Shown here piece by piece: positions 5,809 to 6,279 of a stretch of 6,279 bases of DNA. The notes under the pieces are model-generated. The model had not been told where the DNA came from. It did no database searches and saw only the letters and a program-made list of their open reading frames with translations. A program made the translations under genes and the position numbers. Source of the stretch: JAOUGY01 sp050329955 (GTDB lineage Bacteria; Actinomycetota; Acidimicrobiia; Spongiisociales; ZC4RG35); NCBI GenBank assembly GCA_050329955.1, contig JBHJOH010000091.1, positions 1-6,279 of the forward strand, given 5' to 3'. Positions within the stretch are counted from its first letter, which is position 1; each line of letters starts with the position of its first letter.

Positions 5809-5855
5809 TTGATTTGGATAACATTGTTATCTATAGTGGATAGTGAAGCTATCCA
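5809..5855 (+). promoter_or_regulatory. Strong promoter with two 19-bp operators for the membrane-protein gene
   Basis: TTGATT (5809-5814), a 17-bp spacer and TATAGT (5832-5837) form a near-consensus promoter, with initiation near 5844. The spacer contains a perfect palindrome, GATAACA-T-TGTTATC (5817-5831), widening to 19 bp with one mismatch (5815-5833). A second 19-bp site, TGGATAG-TGAAG-CTATCCA (5837-5855), covers the end of the -10, the start point and the edge of the ribosome site. Both 19-bp sites begin TGGATA, and their centres are 22 bp apart. A dimeric repressor bound at both would block the promoter. Its gene is not in the window. Confidence 0.7.
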
Positions 5856-5861
5856 AGGAGG
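5855..5861 (+). promoter_or_regulatory. Strong ribosome binding site of the membrane-protein gene
   Basis: AAGGAGG ends five bases before ATG 5867 and decides the start over the in-frame GTG at 5864. Its first base is also the last base of the downstream operator palindrome. Confidence 0.8.
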
Positions 5862-5866
5862 GTGTG

Positions 5867-6279
5867 ATGTCGTTGGTCCTCTCTGACATGTCGATGTTCG
5901 TTGCCGGTGTGCTGCTGGTGTCGCTGGTGACGATCGAGTTCGGCGGTATGTTCCTGCTGCGGGTCAGTTCCGGTCGCGAGCCCGCCACGAACTTCCAACG
6001 CGGGTTCTTCCGGGCAGGTCACGCCCACGCCGGCGTCCTCGTGGTGCTGTCCCTCGCCACCCAGCCCTATGTCTCGGTGGCCGGCCTGGACGGGGTGTGG
6101 GAGATGCTCGCCACGTTCGGGGTGCCGGCATCCGCCATCCTGATGTCCGCCGGCTTCTTTCTCTCGGCCATCGGCCGCGGACGTGAGAAGCCCAATCGGT
6201 TGATCGCACTGGTGTTCCTCGGAGCGGCGGTGTTGGCGGCTTCGGTGCTCACCCTCGGTGTGTCGCTCCTGACCGTCTG
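5867..6279 (+). CDS. Small polytopic membrane protein, unknown function (partial, 3' end outside window)
   Basis: The frame from ATG 5867 runs open to the window edge (137 codons plus two bases). Four hydrophobic segments are seen at about residues 9-31, 52-72, 83-103 and 112-135, with basic loops at 32-50 (RVSSGREP, QRGFFR) and 104-111 (RGREKPNR). The basic loops would lie inside the cell by the positive-inside rule, putting both ends outside. The most striking feature is RAGHAHAGV (49-57), at the entry to helix 2, with two His two residues apart, and a Glu inside helix 1 (IEFGG, 23-27). These could bind metal, haem or protons, but that is speculation. I do not recognise the family. Regulation looks elaborate: its own operator-rich promoter just upstream, and an SOS promoter about 165 bases upstream reading in the same direction. 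The protein may be nearly complete, since hydrophobic segment 4 is finished. Confidence 0.8.
   Translation, partial: MSLVLSDMSMFVAGVLLVSLVTIEFGGMFLLRVSSGREPATNFQRGFFRAGHAHAGVLVVLSLATQPYVSVAGLDGVWEMLATFGVPASAILMSAGFFLSAIGRGREKPNRLIALVFLGAAVLAASVLTLGVSLLTV

Noticed and set aside
5732..5812. A 26-codon frame inside the SOS transcript
   Set aside because: The ATG is in the hairpin apex with no Shine-Dalgarno, and the peptide shows no signal or hydrophobic segment; kept only as a remote possibility.
5815..5833. Resemblance of GGATAACA to part of the lac operator
   Set aside because: A short match only; the symmetric site here has different arms, and no LacI-type regulator is visible.
5668..5886. 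A 72-residue frame starting in the SOS -35 element
   Set aside because: Its start lies upstream of the predicted transcript start, it has no ribosome site, its codon use is unlike the neighbours, and it runs through both promoter regions into the membrane gene.

Overview
This is a high-GC window with compact genes. The clear actinobacterial-type SOS boxes (TCGAAC-N4-GTTCGA class), the DnaE2 polymerase, an apparently leaderless GTG start and a lipoprotein with a Thr/Pro-rich linker point to Actinomycetota. I would guess an Acidimicrobiia-like lineage, but that placement is inference only.

Layout. Positions 1-82 (minus) hold the start of a truncated gene with an N-terminal hydrophobic segment. 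Positions 133-1178 (minus) hold a two-gene operon joined by an ATGA overlap: an XRE-type helix-turn-helix protein ('mobile mystery protein A' type) followed by a Fic-domain protein ('mobile mystery protein B' type), an addiction-module-like pair. Positions 1179-1361 are a divergent control region. On the operon side are two palindromes with identical 7-bp arms, plus 16-bp tandem repeats. On the other side is a LexA box sitting in the promoter of the next gene. Positions 1362-4706 (plus) hold full-length dnaE2, the error-prone replicative-type polymerase used in SOS mutagenesis. Positions 4705-4833 carry two copies of a 57-bp hairpin-forming repeat. Positions 4973-5649 hold a secreted lipoprotein gene that is split by a one-base frameshift near 5370. 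Positions 5650-5866 are an unusually rich regulatory stretch: a second perfect SOS box inside a consensus promoter, a 16-bp-stem RNA hairpin starting where that transcript should begin, then a second strong promoter overlaid by two 19-bp operators. From 5867 to the right edge (plus) runs a small polytopic membrane protein of unknown function, open at the window end.

How it fits together. Two separate LexA-controlled promoters with the same geometry (16-bp box directly abutting the -10) lie about 4.3 kb apart. One drives dnaE2. The other drives a transcript whose first ~60 nt fold into a long hairpin and which may run on into the membrane-protein gene. This second SOS unit, a structured leader or small RNA plus a doubly regulated membrane protein, is the part of the window I find least explained by known systems. 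The imuA'/imuB partners of DnaE2 are not in the window.
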